This document shows, piece by piece, positions 7,598-16,777 of a stretch of DNA of 64,000 nucleotides. Every line of letters starts with the position of its first letter. The first letter of the stretch is position 1. The stretch lies in assembly GCA_017307285.1 (NCBI GenBank), contig JAFKFI010000053.1:41009-105008 (forward strand), read 5' to 3'. Position numbers and translations under genes: made by a program. Below the pieces are notes generated by a model that saw only the letters and a program-made list of their open reading frames with translations, did not search any database and had not been told where the DNA came from. This DNA is from Alphaproteobacteria bacterium. Lineage in GTDB: Bacteria; Pseudomonadota; Alphaproteobacteria; Acetobacterales; Acetobacteraceae.

Positions 7598-9425
7598 CCG
7601 CACCATCCCGCGCGGGGGCGCGGCGCGCGTGCTCGACAATCCCTGGCTCGGGCGCACGGCAATCCTCGTCTTGGCTGTCGCCATCTATGTTTTTCCGCTG
7701 ATCGCGCATAGCGACTATCGGCTCTACCTCGGCACCCAGGTCGGCATCTATCTGCTGGTGGCGATGGGGCTCAACCTGCTGAGCGGCTACACTGGGCAGC
7801 CGTCGCTCTGCCACGGCGCGCTGCTGGCGATTGGCGCCTATGTCACGGCGATCGCCACGGTCGATCACGGCTGGAGCTTCTGGCCGGCGGCGTTGGTCGG
7901 CATGGCGATCACCGCCGGCGCCGGCGCGCTAATCGCGTTGCCCGCATTCCGTGTCTCGGCGTGGTATTTCGCGCTCATCACGCTTGCCTTCGCCGAGGTG
8001 GTGGGCGGGATGCTCATCGAATGGGGCGGGCTGACGCACTCGTTCAGCGGTGTTGTCGGCATTCCGATGCCCTCGGCGTTTGGCCAATCCTTCAACGCGG
8101 CGCAACTGTTCTGGCTGGTCGCGACCATCGATATCGCCTGCTTCATCATGATGGCCAACATGATGCGCGGCCGGTTCGGGCGAGGCTTCATCGCGCTGCG
8201 CGACAACGAGATCGCCGCGCGTGCCTCGGGCATCTCGCTGGTGCGCCTGAAGATGTTCGCCTTCGTCGTCAGCGCCGCCGTGACCGGGCTCGCCGGCGCG
8301 TTCTACGCGGTGCAGAAGACCGTCATCACGCCGGACGACTTCACGGCGGACGTCTCGATCTTCTTTCTCGTCGTCGTCGTGCTCGGTGGCAGTGGCCGGC
8401 TGTGGGGTGCGGCGCTCGGCACCGTGGCGTTCTTCGTGGTTCCCGAGTTGCTCACCAGCCTGCAGGCGTGGCGGCTGCTGATCTACGGCGTGGTGCTGCT
8501 CGCGCTAATGCTGTTCGCGCCGCACGGATTGGCAGGCGCGATCGCGTCCGCCTGGCGCAGCCTGCGTGTGGCACTCGGTGCGAGCCCCCGCCCACCACCA
8601 CCTCTGGCCACCGCGCCGGGCGCGCCGACGGTGCAAAAGGTGCGGGGCATGGCGGTCTCGATCGCGGGATTGCTCAAGCGCTTCGGCGGCGTGACCGCGC
8701 TCGATCGTGTCTCCCTGAAAGTCGAGGCTGGCAGCGTCCACGCCATCGTCGGGCCGAACGGCTCGGGCAAGACCACGCTGTTGAACATGATCTGCGGCTT
8801 CTTCCGGCCCGACGAGGGTTCCATTCGTCTCGACGATGTCGAAGTGGTGGGCCGCTCCACGGCCGGCATAGCGCGCCTCGGTGTTGGCCGCACGTTTCAG
8901 ACGCCCAAGCTATTGCCCGAGCTCACCGCGACCGAAAACGCGATGCTCGGTGCATTCGCCGCCGAACGCGCGAGCACCATCGAGGTCGCGCTATGGGCGC
9001 CACGCGCGCGTCGCGAACACGCGGCGCTGGCGGCGCAGGCGGAGCACTTCCTCGGCTTTGTTGGGCTGGGAGAGCGGGTGCATGAGCAAGCGGGCGAGCT
9101 GCCGCATGGTCAGCAGCGGCTGGCGGAGATCGCCCGCGCGCTGATCGGGCGGCCACGTCTGTTGCTGCTCGACGAACCGGCGGCCGGGTTGTCGCTCACG
9201 GAGCTCGACAAGCTCGGCGCACTGATCCGCTCCATCGCCGATCTCGGCGTTACCGTCGTCATCGTCGAGCATCATCTGGAGTTGGTCGCCGACATCTGCC
9301 GACACGTGACGGTGCTCGATCGCGGCACGGTGCTTGCGGAGGGCACGCCGGACGCCGTATTCGCCGATCCCGCGGTGATCGCCGCCTATATGGGAGCGCG
9401 CCCGCTGGCGGAGGCCGCATCGTGA
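7590..9425 (+). CDS. Fused ABC transporter permease-ATPase (LivM-LivG)
   Basis: A 611-residue fusion of two importer subunits. Residues 1 to about 330 are a LivM-type permease with SGYTGQPSLCHGALLAIGAY and several membrane helices. After a Pro-rich linker (about residues 333-350) comes a LivG-type ATPase beginning near Met354, with Walker A GPNGSGKT near residues 388-395, an ABC signature region PHGQQRLAEIARAL and Walker B LLLLDEPAAGLS. The fusion places one ATPase on the permease and leaves LivF as the second ATPase. Such fusions occur in some Alphaproteobacteria. It overlaps livH by eight bases and livF by four, so the operon is tightly coupled. Confidence 0.9.
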   Translation: MSDRTIPRGGAARVLDNPWLGRTAILVLAVAIYVFPLIAHSDYRLYLGTQVGIYLLVAMGLNLLSGYTGQPSLCHGALLAIGAYVTAIATVDHGWSFWPAALVGMAITAGAGALIALPAFRVSAWYFALITLAFAEVVGGMLIEWGGLTHSFSGVVGIPMPSAFGQSFNAAQLFWLVATIDIACFIMMANMMRGRFGRGFIALRDNEIAARASGISLVRLKMFAFVVSAAVTGLAGAFYAVQKTVITPDDFTADVSIFFLVVVVLGGSGRLWGAALGTVAFFVVPELLTSLQAWRLLIYGVVLLALMLFAPHGLAGAIASAWRSLRVALGASPRPPPPLATAPGAPTVQKVRGMAVSIAGLLKRFGGVTALDRVSLKVEAGSVHAIVGPNGSGKTTLLNMICGFFRPDEGSIRLDDVEVVGRSTAGIARLGVGRTFQTPKLLPELTATENAMLGAFAAERASTIEVALWAPRARREHAALAAQAEHFLGFVGLGERVHEQAGELPHGQQRLAEIARALIGRPRLLLLDEPAAGLSLTELDKLGALIRSIADLGVTVVIVEHHLELVADICRHVTVLDRGTVLAEGTPDAVFADPAVIAAYMGARPLAEAAS

Positions 9426-10150
9426 CTGCGTTGCTGCAAGTCGAGGCGATCGACGTGGGCTACGGCCATGTCGGCGTCCTCGAGAATGTCAGCCTCACGG
9501 TCGACCAAGGCAGCATCGTCGCCCTCGTCGGCAGCAACGGCGCGGGCAAGAGCACCTTGCTGCGCGCGATCTCCGGCCTGCTGCGCCCGCGACGTGGCCG
9601 AATCGTGTTCGCCGGAACCGACTTGGCGGGTGCGCCGCCGAACCGGGTGGTGGACGCCGGCATCCTGCATGTGGCCGAGGGCCGGCGACTGTTCCGCCAG
9701 CAGAGCGTCGACGACAATCTCGAACTCGGCCTGTACGGCGCGCGCATCGCCCGGAGCAACGTGGCGGCGCGCTATGCCCGTGTGTTCGAGCTGTTTCCAG
9801 TCCTTGCCGAGCGTCGCCGGTCGCGCGCTGGCGTGCTGTCGGGCGGGCAGCAGCAGATGCTGGCGATCGCCCAGGCGTTGATGCGCGAGCCGCGCCTTCT
9901 AATGCTGGATGAGCCCTCGCTCGGCCTTGCGCCGATCATCGTCGATCAGGTGCTCGAGGTGCTGCTGCGGCTGCGCGATGGCGGCACCACGATCCTGCTC
10001 GTCGAGCAGATGGTCGAGCGCGCGCTGGAGATCGCGGATTTCGGCTTCGTGCTGCAGAACGGCCGCCTGATCGGCCAGGGGCCAGCCGCCGAGCTGGCGC
10101 GGAGCGATATCGTCACCAGCGCCTATGTCGGCGCGAAGCAACACAATTGA
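9422..10150 (+). CDS. livF: Branched-chain amino acid-type ABC transporter ATP-binding protein (LivF)
   Basis: A 242-residue ATPase with Walker A GSNGAGKS at residues 37-44, signature LSGGQQQMLAIAQAL and Walker B LLMLDEPSLGLAP, all intact. The LAP-type extension after the D-loop is typical of LivF. The start is GTG at 9422, overlapping the stop of the fused LivM-LivG gene as GTGA. It forms the second nucleotide-binding subunit of the importer and is followed by the substrate-binding protein 16 bases later. Confidence 0.92.
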   Translation: MTALLQVEAIDVGYGHVGVLENVSLTVDQGSIVALVGSNGAGKSTLLRAISGLLRPRRGRIVFAGTDLAGAPPNRVVDAGILHVAEGRRLFRQQSVDDNLELGLYGARIARSNVAARYARVFELFPVLAERRRSRAGVLSGGQQQMLAIAQALMREPRLLMLDEPSLGLAPIIVDQVLEVLLRLRDGGTTILLVEQMVERALEIADFGFVLQNGRLIGQGPAAELARSDIVTSAYVGAKQHN

Positions 10151-10166
10151 CGCGGAGGAAAAGCCG

Positions 10167-11363
10167 ATGATGAACCTGGATCGCCGGCAAGTGTTGGTTG
10201 GCGCGGCGGCCGGGCTGGCAGCCGGCGTGACCTTGCGGCGCGCGCGCGGCGAGGAAGTCGTCCGCATCGGCTGGATCCGTCCGACCACGGGCCGGCTCGC
10301 GAGCTCCTTCGCGCCGCTCTATGTCGGCGGTCTGATCGCGGTCGACGAGATCAACGCGGCCGGTGGGATCATGGGGCGGCGCATCGAGCGCGTGGAGCAG
10401 GACGACGAGGCGTCGCCTGCCAAGGAACCGGCGATCATGCGCAAGCTGCAGGATGACGGCATCAACATCATCTGCGGCCCGACCGGCTCGTCGCAATCGC
10501 TTTCGGCGCTCGCGGTGGGCCGGACGCAAAACATCGTGCAGGCGGTCTACGCCAACGCCGCCGAGGTAGGCGACGGCAAAAAATACCCAACCAATTTCCA
10601 GTTCTGCTTCAACACGGTGCAAGAAGCCAACGCCGTCGTCCACTACCTCATCGACAAGCTCGGCGTGAAGAAGGTCGGCATCCTGCAGGAGAACACCGCG
10701 TTCGGCGAACAGGTGACGACGGCGAGCAAGTCGGTGCTCGACAAGGCCGGGCTTAAGCCGACCGACATCCAAGTCTACCCGCTCACGGCGCCCGACCTGA
10801 ACCCCTACATCGCCAATCTCAGGAAGTCGGGTGCCGAGGGCATCGTGATGTGGACGGCGAACACGCCGCAAGCGGCGGCGGTGTTCAATGCGCTCGACTC
10901 GCAGCAATGGTTTCCGCCGATCTGCGGCCATAACGGTCTGCTGTCGCTCTCCTTGCTGAAGCTGGCGCCGGAGGCAGCGCTGAAGAACGTATATTCCATC
11001 CACTTCCGCAATCTCTCCTTCACCGCGACGGAGAGCCCCGGGCCGCTGCAGCAGGAGTTCGCCAAGAAGCTGCAGAAATACCCGGAGGCGGAGGACGGCG
11101 CGGCTGCCGTCGCGGCCGCGCCGTATTACGACTTCCTGCACCTCCTCAAGAAGATCATCGAGAGCGAAAAGAGCTTCGATCCGAAGGTGATTCGCACGGC
11201 GCTCAACAGCACGACGGGCTACGCCGGCCTGGTCGGCACCTACAGCTTCACGCCCGAGCGGCACACCGGCCTGTCAGCCGATGCATTGTGCATGGCAACG
11301 ATCCTCTCGGCCAAGAGTCCCAAGGCCGAATGGTGCTTCCGCGAGCGCGCGCCCGGCGCCTGA
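10167..11363 (+). CDS. ABC transporter substrate-binding protein, branched-chain/aromatic acid type
   Basis: A 398-residue periplasmic binding protein of the leucine-binding (Peripla_BP_6) family. The ATG at 10167 follows GGAGGA at good spacing. The N-terminus has a Tat-like DRRQVLVGAAAGLAAG sequence, so export may use the twin-arginine route. The mature protein starts near EEVVRIGWIRPTTG and carries the two-lobe family pattern, with INAAGGIMGRRIE near residue 65. It completes the livH-livMG-livF operon. Relatives bind amino acids, amides or aromatic carboxylates. The neighbouring CoA-carboxylase and GST genes make an organic acid plausible. Confidence 0.9.
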   Translation: MMNLDRRQVLVGAAAGLAAGVTLRRARGEEVVRIGWIRPTTGRLASSFAPLYVGGLIAVDEINAAGGIMGRRIERVEQDDEASPAKEPAIMRKLQDDGINIICGPTGSSQSLSALAVGRTQNIVQAVYANAAEVGDGKKYPTNFQFCFNTVQEANAVVHYLIDKLGVKKVGILQENTAFGEQVTTASKSVLDKAGLKPTDIQVYPLTAPDLNPYIANLRKSGAEGIVMWTANTPQAAAVFNALDSQQWFPPICGHNGLLSLSLLKLAPEAALKNVYSIHFRNLSFTATESPGPLQQEFAKKLQKYPEAEDGAAAVAAAPYYDFLHLLKKIIESEKSFDPKVIRTALNSTTGYAGLVGTYSFTPERHTGLSADALCMATILSAKSPKAEWCFRERAPGA

Positions 11364-11372
11364 GCGCGCGCG

Positions 11373-12113
11373 TCAGCCGAGGCGGCGGCGGTAGAGCGCG
11401 ATCAGGCGCTCCCAATGCCGCTCGGCCGCTGGCCGGTCGTAGCACCACCGTTGTGGAAACGCGAAACCGTGATGCACGCCGGGATAGAGCTCAATCTCGC
11501 CGGTGACGCCGGAAGTCGCAAACAGCCGGCGGAGTTCGTCGACCATCGGCAATGGCGCGAGCTCGTCATGCTCCGCGCAAGCGATGTAGAGCTCGCCCCG
11601 CGGTTTGGCGAGCGAGAGGTGCGGGCTCTCCTCGGCGTCGCTGACCAGCCACGTGCCGTAGAACGATGCCGCGGCGGCGACGCGGTCGGGAAAGCGCGCC
11701 GCCGCCGCGAGCGCATAGGGGCCGCTCATGCAGTAGCCGTGGCACCCGACCGGGCCGGATTTCGCCGCCGGCTGCGCGTCGACGAACTCGAGCATGGCGG
11801 CGAAATCGCTCATTACTGGCGGAATGGTCATCTTGGTGCGGATGGCGCGCATCCGGGCACGTTCCGCACTGCCGTCCTCCAGCACGTCCGGACCGAACAG
11901 CGTGTCGCGCCCGGCGCGGTAGTAGAGGTTCGGCAGCGCCACGTAAAAGCCGACACTGGCGAGCCGGCGCGCCATGTCGCGCAACTCCTCCCGGACTCCC
12001 GGCGCATCCATCAGCAGGAACACCGCCGGGTGCGGCCCGTTGCGCTCCGGGTGGCAGATGAAGGTTTCCATCGCGCCATGCCTGGTCGCGATGTCCAGCG
12101 TGCGTTCCATCAT
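11373..12113 (-). CDS. Dienelactone hydrolase family protein
   Basis: A 246-residue alpha/beta hydrolase of the dienelactone hydrolase family. The nucleophile elbow reads GYCMSG with Cys128, the acid is likely the Asp in AEHDELAP, and the His lies in GVHHGFAFP. Family members open lactones in aromatic catabolism, but many paralogues act as general esterases. It is convergent with the binding-protein gene and divergent from gfa. No S-formylglutathione hydrolase is visible in the window, so this enzyme might fill that role; that is only a guess from location. Confidence 0.85.
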   Translation of the reverse strand: MMERTLDIATRHGAMETFICHPERNGPHPAVFLLMDAPGVREELRDMARRLASVGFYVALPNLYYRAGRDTLFGPDVLEDGSAERARMRAIRTKMTIPPVMSDFAAMLEFVDAQPAAKSGPVGCHGYCMSGPYALAAAARFPDRVAAAASFYGTWLVSDAEESPHLSLAKPRGELYIACAEHDELAPLPMVDELRRLFATSGVTGEIELYPGVHHGFAFPQRWCYDRPAAERHWERLIALYRRRLG

Positions 12114-12317
12114 CCGTGCGTCTCCCCAACCCGCCGTTGCGCATTCGACCGCCCCATCGGGGCACCCGCGTTCCCTCTCCGAGCACAGTCTTTGCCGAAA
12201 TTGCTCATGAGCGCTATTGTTTCGCCGGCCTGAACAGTTGGTCCGTCCTCGGCGGAATGACTGTAACCACGGCGCAAAGCCCGGACACGCCGGGAAAGCA
12301 ACCTAGGGGAGAGAACG
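12114..12317. promoter_or_regulatory. Divergent intergenic region between dienelactone hydrolase and gfa
   Basis: A 204-base region that must carry the promoters of both flanking genes. GGGGAGAG just before 12318 is the gfa ribosome-binding site. I see no clear operator or hairpin and no convincing additional ORF. Confidence 0.35.
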
Positions 12318-12896
12318 ATGTCGGGTGCGACTCAGATTCATCCTTCCGTGGATCACGGCATAAAGCCAAGTTCAGCAAGTTTTGCCGGCGGGACGCTGGC
12401 TTGCAAGTGTGCGCAGAACCCGGTGAAGGTCGCCATAAAAGGGCAGATCGCCTACGATCACGCCTGCGGCTGCACCAAATGCTGGAAGCCCGAGGGCGCG
12501 ATCTTCTCCGTGGTTGCGGTTGTGCCGCGTGACAATCTCAGCGTCGTCGAGAACGGCAACAAGCTGTCGATCGTCGATCCCAATGCCGTCATCCACCGCT
12601 ACGCCTGCAAGGAGTGCGGCGTTCATATGTACGGTCGCATCGAGAACAAGAATCACCCGTTCTACGGGTTCGACTTCGTTCATCCCGAACGGTTCCAGGA
12701 GCAGGGCTGGGCGCCCCCGGAATTCGCCGCGTTCGTCTCTTCCGTGATCGAGGCCGGCGTCAGCCCAGACCGGATGGGCGCGATCCGCGGCAGGCTGAAG
12801 GAGCTCGGCCTCGAACCTTATGATTGCCTGTCGCCGCCGTTGATGGACGCAATCGCCACGCACATCGCGAAAGCGTCCGGCGCCCTGCCGAACTGA
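12318..12896 (+). CDS. gfa: S-(hydroxymethyl)glutathione synthase (glutathione-dependent formaldehyde-activating enzyme)
   Basis: A 192-residue zinc protein that speeds condensation of formaldehyde with glutathione. The zinc-binding Cys motifs are all present: CKC near residues 49-51, CGCTKCW in the middle, and [11 protein letters not shown] after it. The length matches characterised Gfa proteins. The start follows GGGGAGAGAACG. It acts in the cytoplasm upstream of the glutathione-dependent formaldehyde dehydrogenase encoded at 28214, and its presence beside xoxF fits detoxification of formaldehyde made from methanol. Confidence 0.92.
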   Translation: MSGATQIHPSVDHGIKPSSASFAGGTLACKCAQNPVKVAIKGQIAYDHACGCTKCWKPEGAIFSVVAVVPRDNLSVVENGNKLSIVDPNAVIHRYACKECGVHMYGRIENKNHPFYGFDFVHPERFQEQGWAPPEFAAFVSSVIEAGVSPDRMGAIRGRLKELGLEPYDCLSPPLMDAIATHIAKASGALPN

Positions 12897-12946
12897 GCCG
12901 CGCGAGGCGACGTCGAGCCGGAGGCCCGCCGCCGCCCCGTCCGCGC

Positions 12947-13336
12947 CTATTGTTTCTTCTGGCCGTCCGGCCCGAATTGTTCGAGATACGCGATGACGTC
13001 CTTTCTTTTCTGAGCGTCCTTCAGGCCGGGAAAGATCATCTTGGTGTGCGGCACAACAGTCTGGGGGGACGTCAGGTATTTATCCAGTTCCTCGGGCGTC
13101 CAGGTAATCCCGGAATCCTTGTTGGCCGCCGAGTAGTTGTATCCCGGATAGGTTCCCGCCTTGCGCCCCACCACGCCGTTCAGCACCGGGCCGACCGCGT
13201 TCTTCGCGTTGGGACCGATCTGATGACAGGCGCGACACACGATAAAATCCTTTTCGCCCGTCGCCGCGTTCTGCGCCAATGCGGGCGCGCCAGACACGAC
13301 GACGAAAGTCACGGCCAGAAATGCGGCTCGCACCAC
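12947..13336 (-). CDS. Class I c-type cytochrome (c2/c550 type)
   Basis: A 129-residue secreted cytochrome c. The signal peptide covers about residues 1-21, haem attachment is CRACH at residues 34-38, and the Met ligand is probably in HTKMIFPG. The segment GPVLNGVVGRKAG is typical of mitochondrial-like c2 cytochromes. It would shuttle electrons in the periplasm, and its position suggests it takes them from XoxG or passes them to the oxidase. It is convergent with gfa. Confidence 0.88.
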   Translation of the reverse strand: MVRAAFLAVTFVVVSGAPALAQNAATGEKDFIVCRACHQIGPNAKNAVGPVLNGVVGRKAGTYPGYNYSAANKDSGITWTPEELDKYLTSPQTVVPHTKMIFPGLKDAQKRKDVIAYLEQFGPDGQKKQ

Positions 13337-13404
13337 GCGATCTCCTTCTCCGGTGGATATGCTCGGAAAGCCTCAAACGCTGATGGATCAGTGTCAACGC
13401 AGGA

Positions 13405-13617
13405 TCAGCTTTTCTGATCCTCGTGGTCCGGCCAGTCACAGTGCCAGCGCACGACGCGGAATTTCGGATGCTCCTCCGCCCATTGCGCAAGATACGGCGG
13501 CGCCTGCATCGTGCAGCTCCGCAGTGACCCCTCCGATTGGAACAGGAGGTGGTATTCGTGACACGCGCTCGGGTCGGAGAGCGCGCACGCCAGCACGATG
13601 AGATCGACTGTGTTCAT
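13405..13617 (-). CDS. Small conserved-looking protein of unknown function
   Basis: A 70-residue protein starting MNTVDLIVLACALSDPSACH, preceded by a strong GAGGAGG ribosome-binding site. It contains three Cys residues (in DPSACH, SCTMQ and RWHCDW). The reading frame is open further upstream but that part is low quality. I recognise no family; a similar short protein is common near metabolic genes in this group, which is only an impression. It lies upstream of the cytochrome gene on the same strand with a gap of 68 bases, so the two may share a transcript. Confidence 0.6.
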   Translation of the reverse strand: MNTVDLIVLACALSDPSACHEYHLLFQSEGSLRSCTMQAPPYLAQWAEEHPKFRVVRWHCDWPDHEDQKS

Positions 13618-13782
13618 CGCCGCCTCCTCACGCGGGGCCAGTCTCGCGCGGACCATACGCCATACCGGCATTCCGCTTGTAACCGGCCTCGGTCGATGGT
13701 GCGAGGTGCAGAATAGTCGCGCGAGCGTGAGGACTCGAGGCGCCGTCTTGAATGGACGCGGCGGGTCGCCCATGCTGGCGGC

Positions 13783-15006
13783 ATGACACGTCCAAAGGCG
13801 GTGCCGGGCGGTTTCGGCAGGCGGGCGCTGATCGCAACCGCGGCCGGCGCGTCCCTTGCCGGCACGCCGGGCCGATCCCGGGCCGATACGCCCGCGGTGA
13901 AGCTCGGCTATATTCGCTCAACGGCGCGGCGGCCGACCATCTCCCTGCTCGACAAGCAGGCGCCGGATGACGGCTTGGCGGGCGCCAAGCTGGCGATTGC
14001 TGACAACAATACCACCGGCCAATTCATGAACCAGCGGTTCGAGCTTTCTGACGCGCCGGTCCGCACGGACGACGAGGTGCCCGCGTCGCTCGAAACCCTC
14101 GTCGGTCAGGGTATCGCCCTGATCCTGACCGACTTGCCGGCCGCACCGTTGCTGAAGCTTGCGGATGACGGGAAGAAGAAGGGGCTGACCTTTTTCAATG
14201 TCGCCGCCCCCGACGATGCGCTGCGCCAGCAGGATTGTCGCAACAACGTGATCCATGTCGCGCCGAGCCGCAGCATGTTGGCGGACGCGGTGGCGCAGTA
14301 TCTCGTCTGGAAGAAATGGTCGCGCTGGGTGCTGGCCTACGGCTCGCATCCAGATGACGCGTTGCTGGCGGACGCCTATCGGCGCTCGGCCAAGCGGTTC
14401 GGCGCGCGTATCGTGAAGGAACTCGAATACAAGGACACCGGCGGCGCGCGGCAGACCGATTCCGGTGTCGCGCAGACGCAGAAGCAGATGCCGGTGTTCA
14501 CGCAAGGCCTGCCCGAGTACGATGTGCTGGTGGCGGCGGATGAGAACCAGGTGTTCGCCGGCTACCTGCCGTATCGCACCTGGGATGCGCGGCCAGTCGC
14601 GGGCTCGGCGGGATTGCGGCCGGTGACGTGGGATCCGAATAGCGAATCGTGGGGCGGGACGCAGCTGCAGGACCGCTTTATCCGCATGGCGCACCGCACC
14701 ATGTCACCGCTCGACATGCAGGCATGGGTCGCTTGCCGCATGGTGGGCGAAGCGGCGAGCCGAAGCCGCTCGACGGACCCGGCCGTGATCATGCAGGACA
14801 TGCGGAAGCCGGGGTTCGGCGTGGCGGCCTACAAGGGACAGACGCTCACCTTGCGCGATTGGGACTGGCAGCTTCGCCAGCCGATCCTGCTGGCCGACGG
14901 GCGTGCCGTGGTCTCCATCTCGCCGCAGGCGGGATTCCTGCACCAGGTGACAGCGCTCGATACGCTCGGCATCGACCGACCGGAAACCCAATGCAAGCTG
15001 AAATGA
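13783..15006 (+). CDS. Substrate-binding protein of the PQQ-alcohol-dehydrogenase-associated ABC system
   Basis: A 407-residue periplasmic binding-protein homologue of the family found with PQQ-dependent alcohol dehydrogenases. It starts with a twin-Arg-like GGFGRRALIATAAGASLAG leader and then reads VKLGYIRSTARRPTISLLD. It is first of five genes joined by four-base overlaps. I recall the related PedA1A2BC transporter of Pseudomonas putida being needed for lanthanide-dependent growth; the same role here is an inference strengthened by the neighbouring XoxF. The ligand is unknown. No strong ribosome-binding site is visible before the ATG. Confidence 0.85.
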   Translation: MTRPKAVPGGFGRRALIATAAGASLAGTPGRSRADTPAVKLGYIRSTARRPTISLLDKQAPDDGLAGAKLAIADNNTTGQFMNQRFELSDAPVRTDDEVPASLETLVGQGIALILTDLPAAPLLKLADDGKKKGLTFFNVAAPDDALRQQDCRNNVIHVAPSRSMLADAVAQYLVWKKWSRWVLAYGSHPDDALLADAYRRSAKRFGARIVKELEYKDTGGARQTDSGVAQTQKQMPVFTQGLPEYDVLVAADENQVFAGYLPYRTWDARPVAGSAGLRPVTWDPNSESWGGTQLQDRFIRMAHRTMSPLDMQAWVACRMVGEAASRSRSTDPAVIMQDMRKPGFGVAAYKGQTLTLRDWDWQLRQPILLADGRAVVSISPQAGFLHQVTALDTLGIDRPETQCKLK

Positions 15007-15986
15007 AGCAATTCGCCATTCGGTGCCTGGCGCTCGCTGGCCTGCTTGCCGCTGCGGGTTGGTGCCTACCGGCGTGGGCCTACACGGCGTACGTGACGAA
15101 CGAGCGCGACAACACGATGAGCGTGATCGACCTCGACCAGATGAAGACCGTCAAGACGGTCCCGGTCGGACAGCGGCCGCGCGGCATCATCATGACCAAG
15201 GACGGCAGCGAGATCCTGATCTGCGCCAGCGACGACGACACCATCCAGATTCTCGATGCGAAGACGCTGCAAGTCATCGGCGTTCTGCCGTCGGGGCCGG
15301 ACCCGGAGACCTTCGCGCTGCACACCTCGGGCAATCCGCTCTATGTGTCGAACGAGAACGACAACATGATCACGGTGATCGACGTGCCAGCGCGCAAGGT
15401 GCTGGCGCAGATCCCGACCGGCGTGGAGCCCGAGGGCATGGCTGTGAGCCCCGACGGGGAAACCATCGTCAACACGTCCGAAACCACCAACATGGCGCAT
15501 TTCCTCGATTTCAAGACGCGCAAGATGGTGGCGAACGTGCTGGTCGATCCACGCCCACGCATCGCGAGGTTCAAGCATGACGGGTCGGAGGTGTGGGTAT
15601 CCTCCGAACTCGGCGGCACGGTCAGCGTGATCGATGCCGCGAAACACTCGGTTACGCACAAGATCCACTTCGACGTGCAAGGGCTGCGTGCCGAAAGCAT
15701 CCAGCCGGTCGGCATCGCTTTCACCAAGGACGACAAGACCGCCTTCGTGGCACTTGGCCCGGCGAACCGCGTCGCCGTGCTCGACGCGCAGACCTACAAG
15801 TTGCGCAAGTATCTGCTGGTCGGCCAGCGCGTCTGGCACATGGCATTCACGCCGGACCAGAAATACCTGCTGACCACCAACGGGCTTTCCAACGACGTGT
15901 CGGTGATCGACGTGGCCTCGCTGGAAGTCGTGAAGTCGATCCAGGTCGGGCGCCTGCCCTGGGGCGTAGTTGTGTCGCCCAAATGA
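15003..15986 (+). CDS. PQQ-system-associated YVTN beta-propeller protein
   Basis: A 327-residue secreted beta-propeller. ATG at 15003 overlaps the previous stop as ATGA; an in-frame ATG at 14991 is an alternative. The signal peptide ends near AWA (residues 24-26) and the mature protein begins YTAYVTNERDNTMSVIDL. Repeats of the form YVSNENDNMITVIDV recur along the length, as in the YVTN family. It belongs to the set of proteins co-encoded with PQQ alcohol dehydrogenases and an ABC transporter. It could act as a periplasmic binding or scaffold partner of the transporter; the ligand is unknown. Confidence 0.88.
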   Translation: MKQFAIRCLALAGLLAAAGWCLPAWAYTAYVTNERDNTMSVIDLDQMKTVKTVPVGQRPRGIIMTKDGSEILICASDDDTIQILDAKTLQVIGVLPSGPDPETFALHTSGNPLYVSNENDNMITVIDVPARKVLAQIPTGVEPEGMAVSPDGETIVNTSETTNMAHFLDFKTRKMVANVLVDPRPRIARFKHDGSEVWVSSELGGTVSVIDAAKHSVTHKIHFDVQGLRAESIQPVGIAFTKDDKTAFVALGPANRVAVLDAQTYKLRKYLLVGQRVWHMAFTPDQKYLLTTNGLSNDVSVIDVASLEVVKSIQVGRLPWGVVVSPK

Positions 15987-16777
15987 GCGCCACCATTGTG
16001 CAAGCCGCATCGGCACCGTCGGGGCTCGATGCAACGCCAGCCCTCGCGGTTCACGGCGTGAGCCATTCGTACGGCTCGCGCAAGGCGCTGGTCGATGTCA
16101 GCCTGGCGGTGCAGCAGGGGCGCTTTACCGTGCTGCTCGGGCTCAACGGGGCGGGCAAGACCACGCTGTTCTCGCTGATTACTCGACTTTACGACACGCA
16201 GCGCGGGTCGGTCGACGTGCTGGGCCATCCCGTCGCACGCCAGCCGGGTGCGGCGCTTCGCTTGCTCGGTGTGGTGTTCCAAGCGCGCACACTCGACCTC
16301 GACCTGTCGGTGATGGAGAACCTGCTTTACCACGCCGCGCTGCACGGCATCGGCGGCCGAGAGGCGCGGCGTCGGTCTCAAGCGGCGCTCGAGGAAGTGG
16401 AGATGGCGGATCGCGCGCGCGACACGGCGCGCAAGCTGTCGGGCGGGCAGATGCGCCGCGTGGAAATCGCGCGCGCGTTGCTGCATCGGCCGCGCGTGAT
16501 GGTGCTGGACGAGCCCACCGTCGGACTCGATGTCGCCTCGCGGGCGGCGATCCTGCGCCACGTCCGCACACTGGTGCGCGAGCGGGGTGTGGCCGTGCTG
16601 TGGGCGACGCATCTGCTCGATGAGGTGCAGCCGGAGGATGCGGCGGTCGTGCTGCATCTCGGCCGGGTGTTGGCCGCCGGCGACGTACCCGACGTCATCC
16701 GCTCGGCCGGAGCCGCCGACATGCGCGGCGCGTTCACCGCGCTGACGGGCGGTGCCGCCGCAAGGGAGGCCGAATGA
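15983..16777 (+). CDS. ABC transporter ATP-binding protein, PQQ-alcohol-dehydrogenase-associated
   Basis: A 264-residue ATPase with Walker A GLNGAGKT at residues 53-60, signature LSGGQMRRVEIARAL and Walker B VMVLDEPTVGLD, all intact. The sequence is of the drug/polysaccharide exporter (DRA/NodI-like) type rather than a classical importer. The start overlaps the propeller gene as ATGA and the end overlaps the permease gene in the same way. It would power the membrane protein encoded next (PedB/PedC-like pair). Confidence 0.9.
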   Translation: MSATIVQAASAPSGLDATPALAVHGVSHSYGSRKALVDVSLAVQQGRFTVLLGLNGAGKTTLFSLITRLYDTQRGSVDVLGHPVARQPGAALRLLGVVFQARTLDLDLSVMENLLYHAALHGIGGREARRRSQAALEEVEMADRARDTARKLSGGQMRRVEIARALLHRPRVMVLDEPTVGLDVASRAAILRHVRTLVRERGVAVLWATHLLDEVQPEDAAVVLHLGRVLAAGDVPDVIRSAGAADMRGAFTALTGGAAAREAE

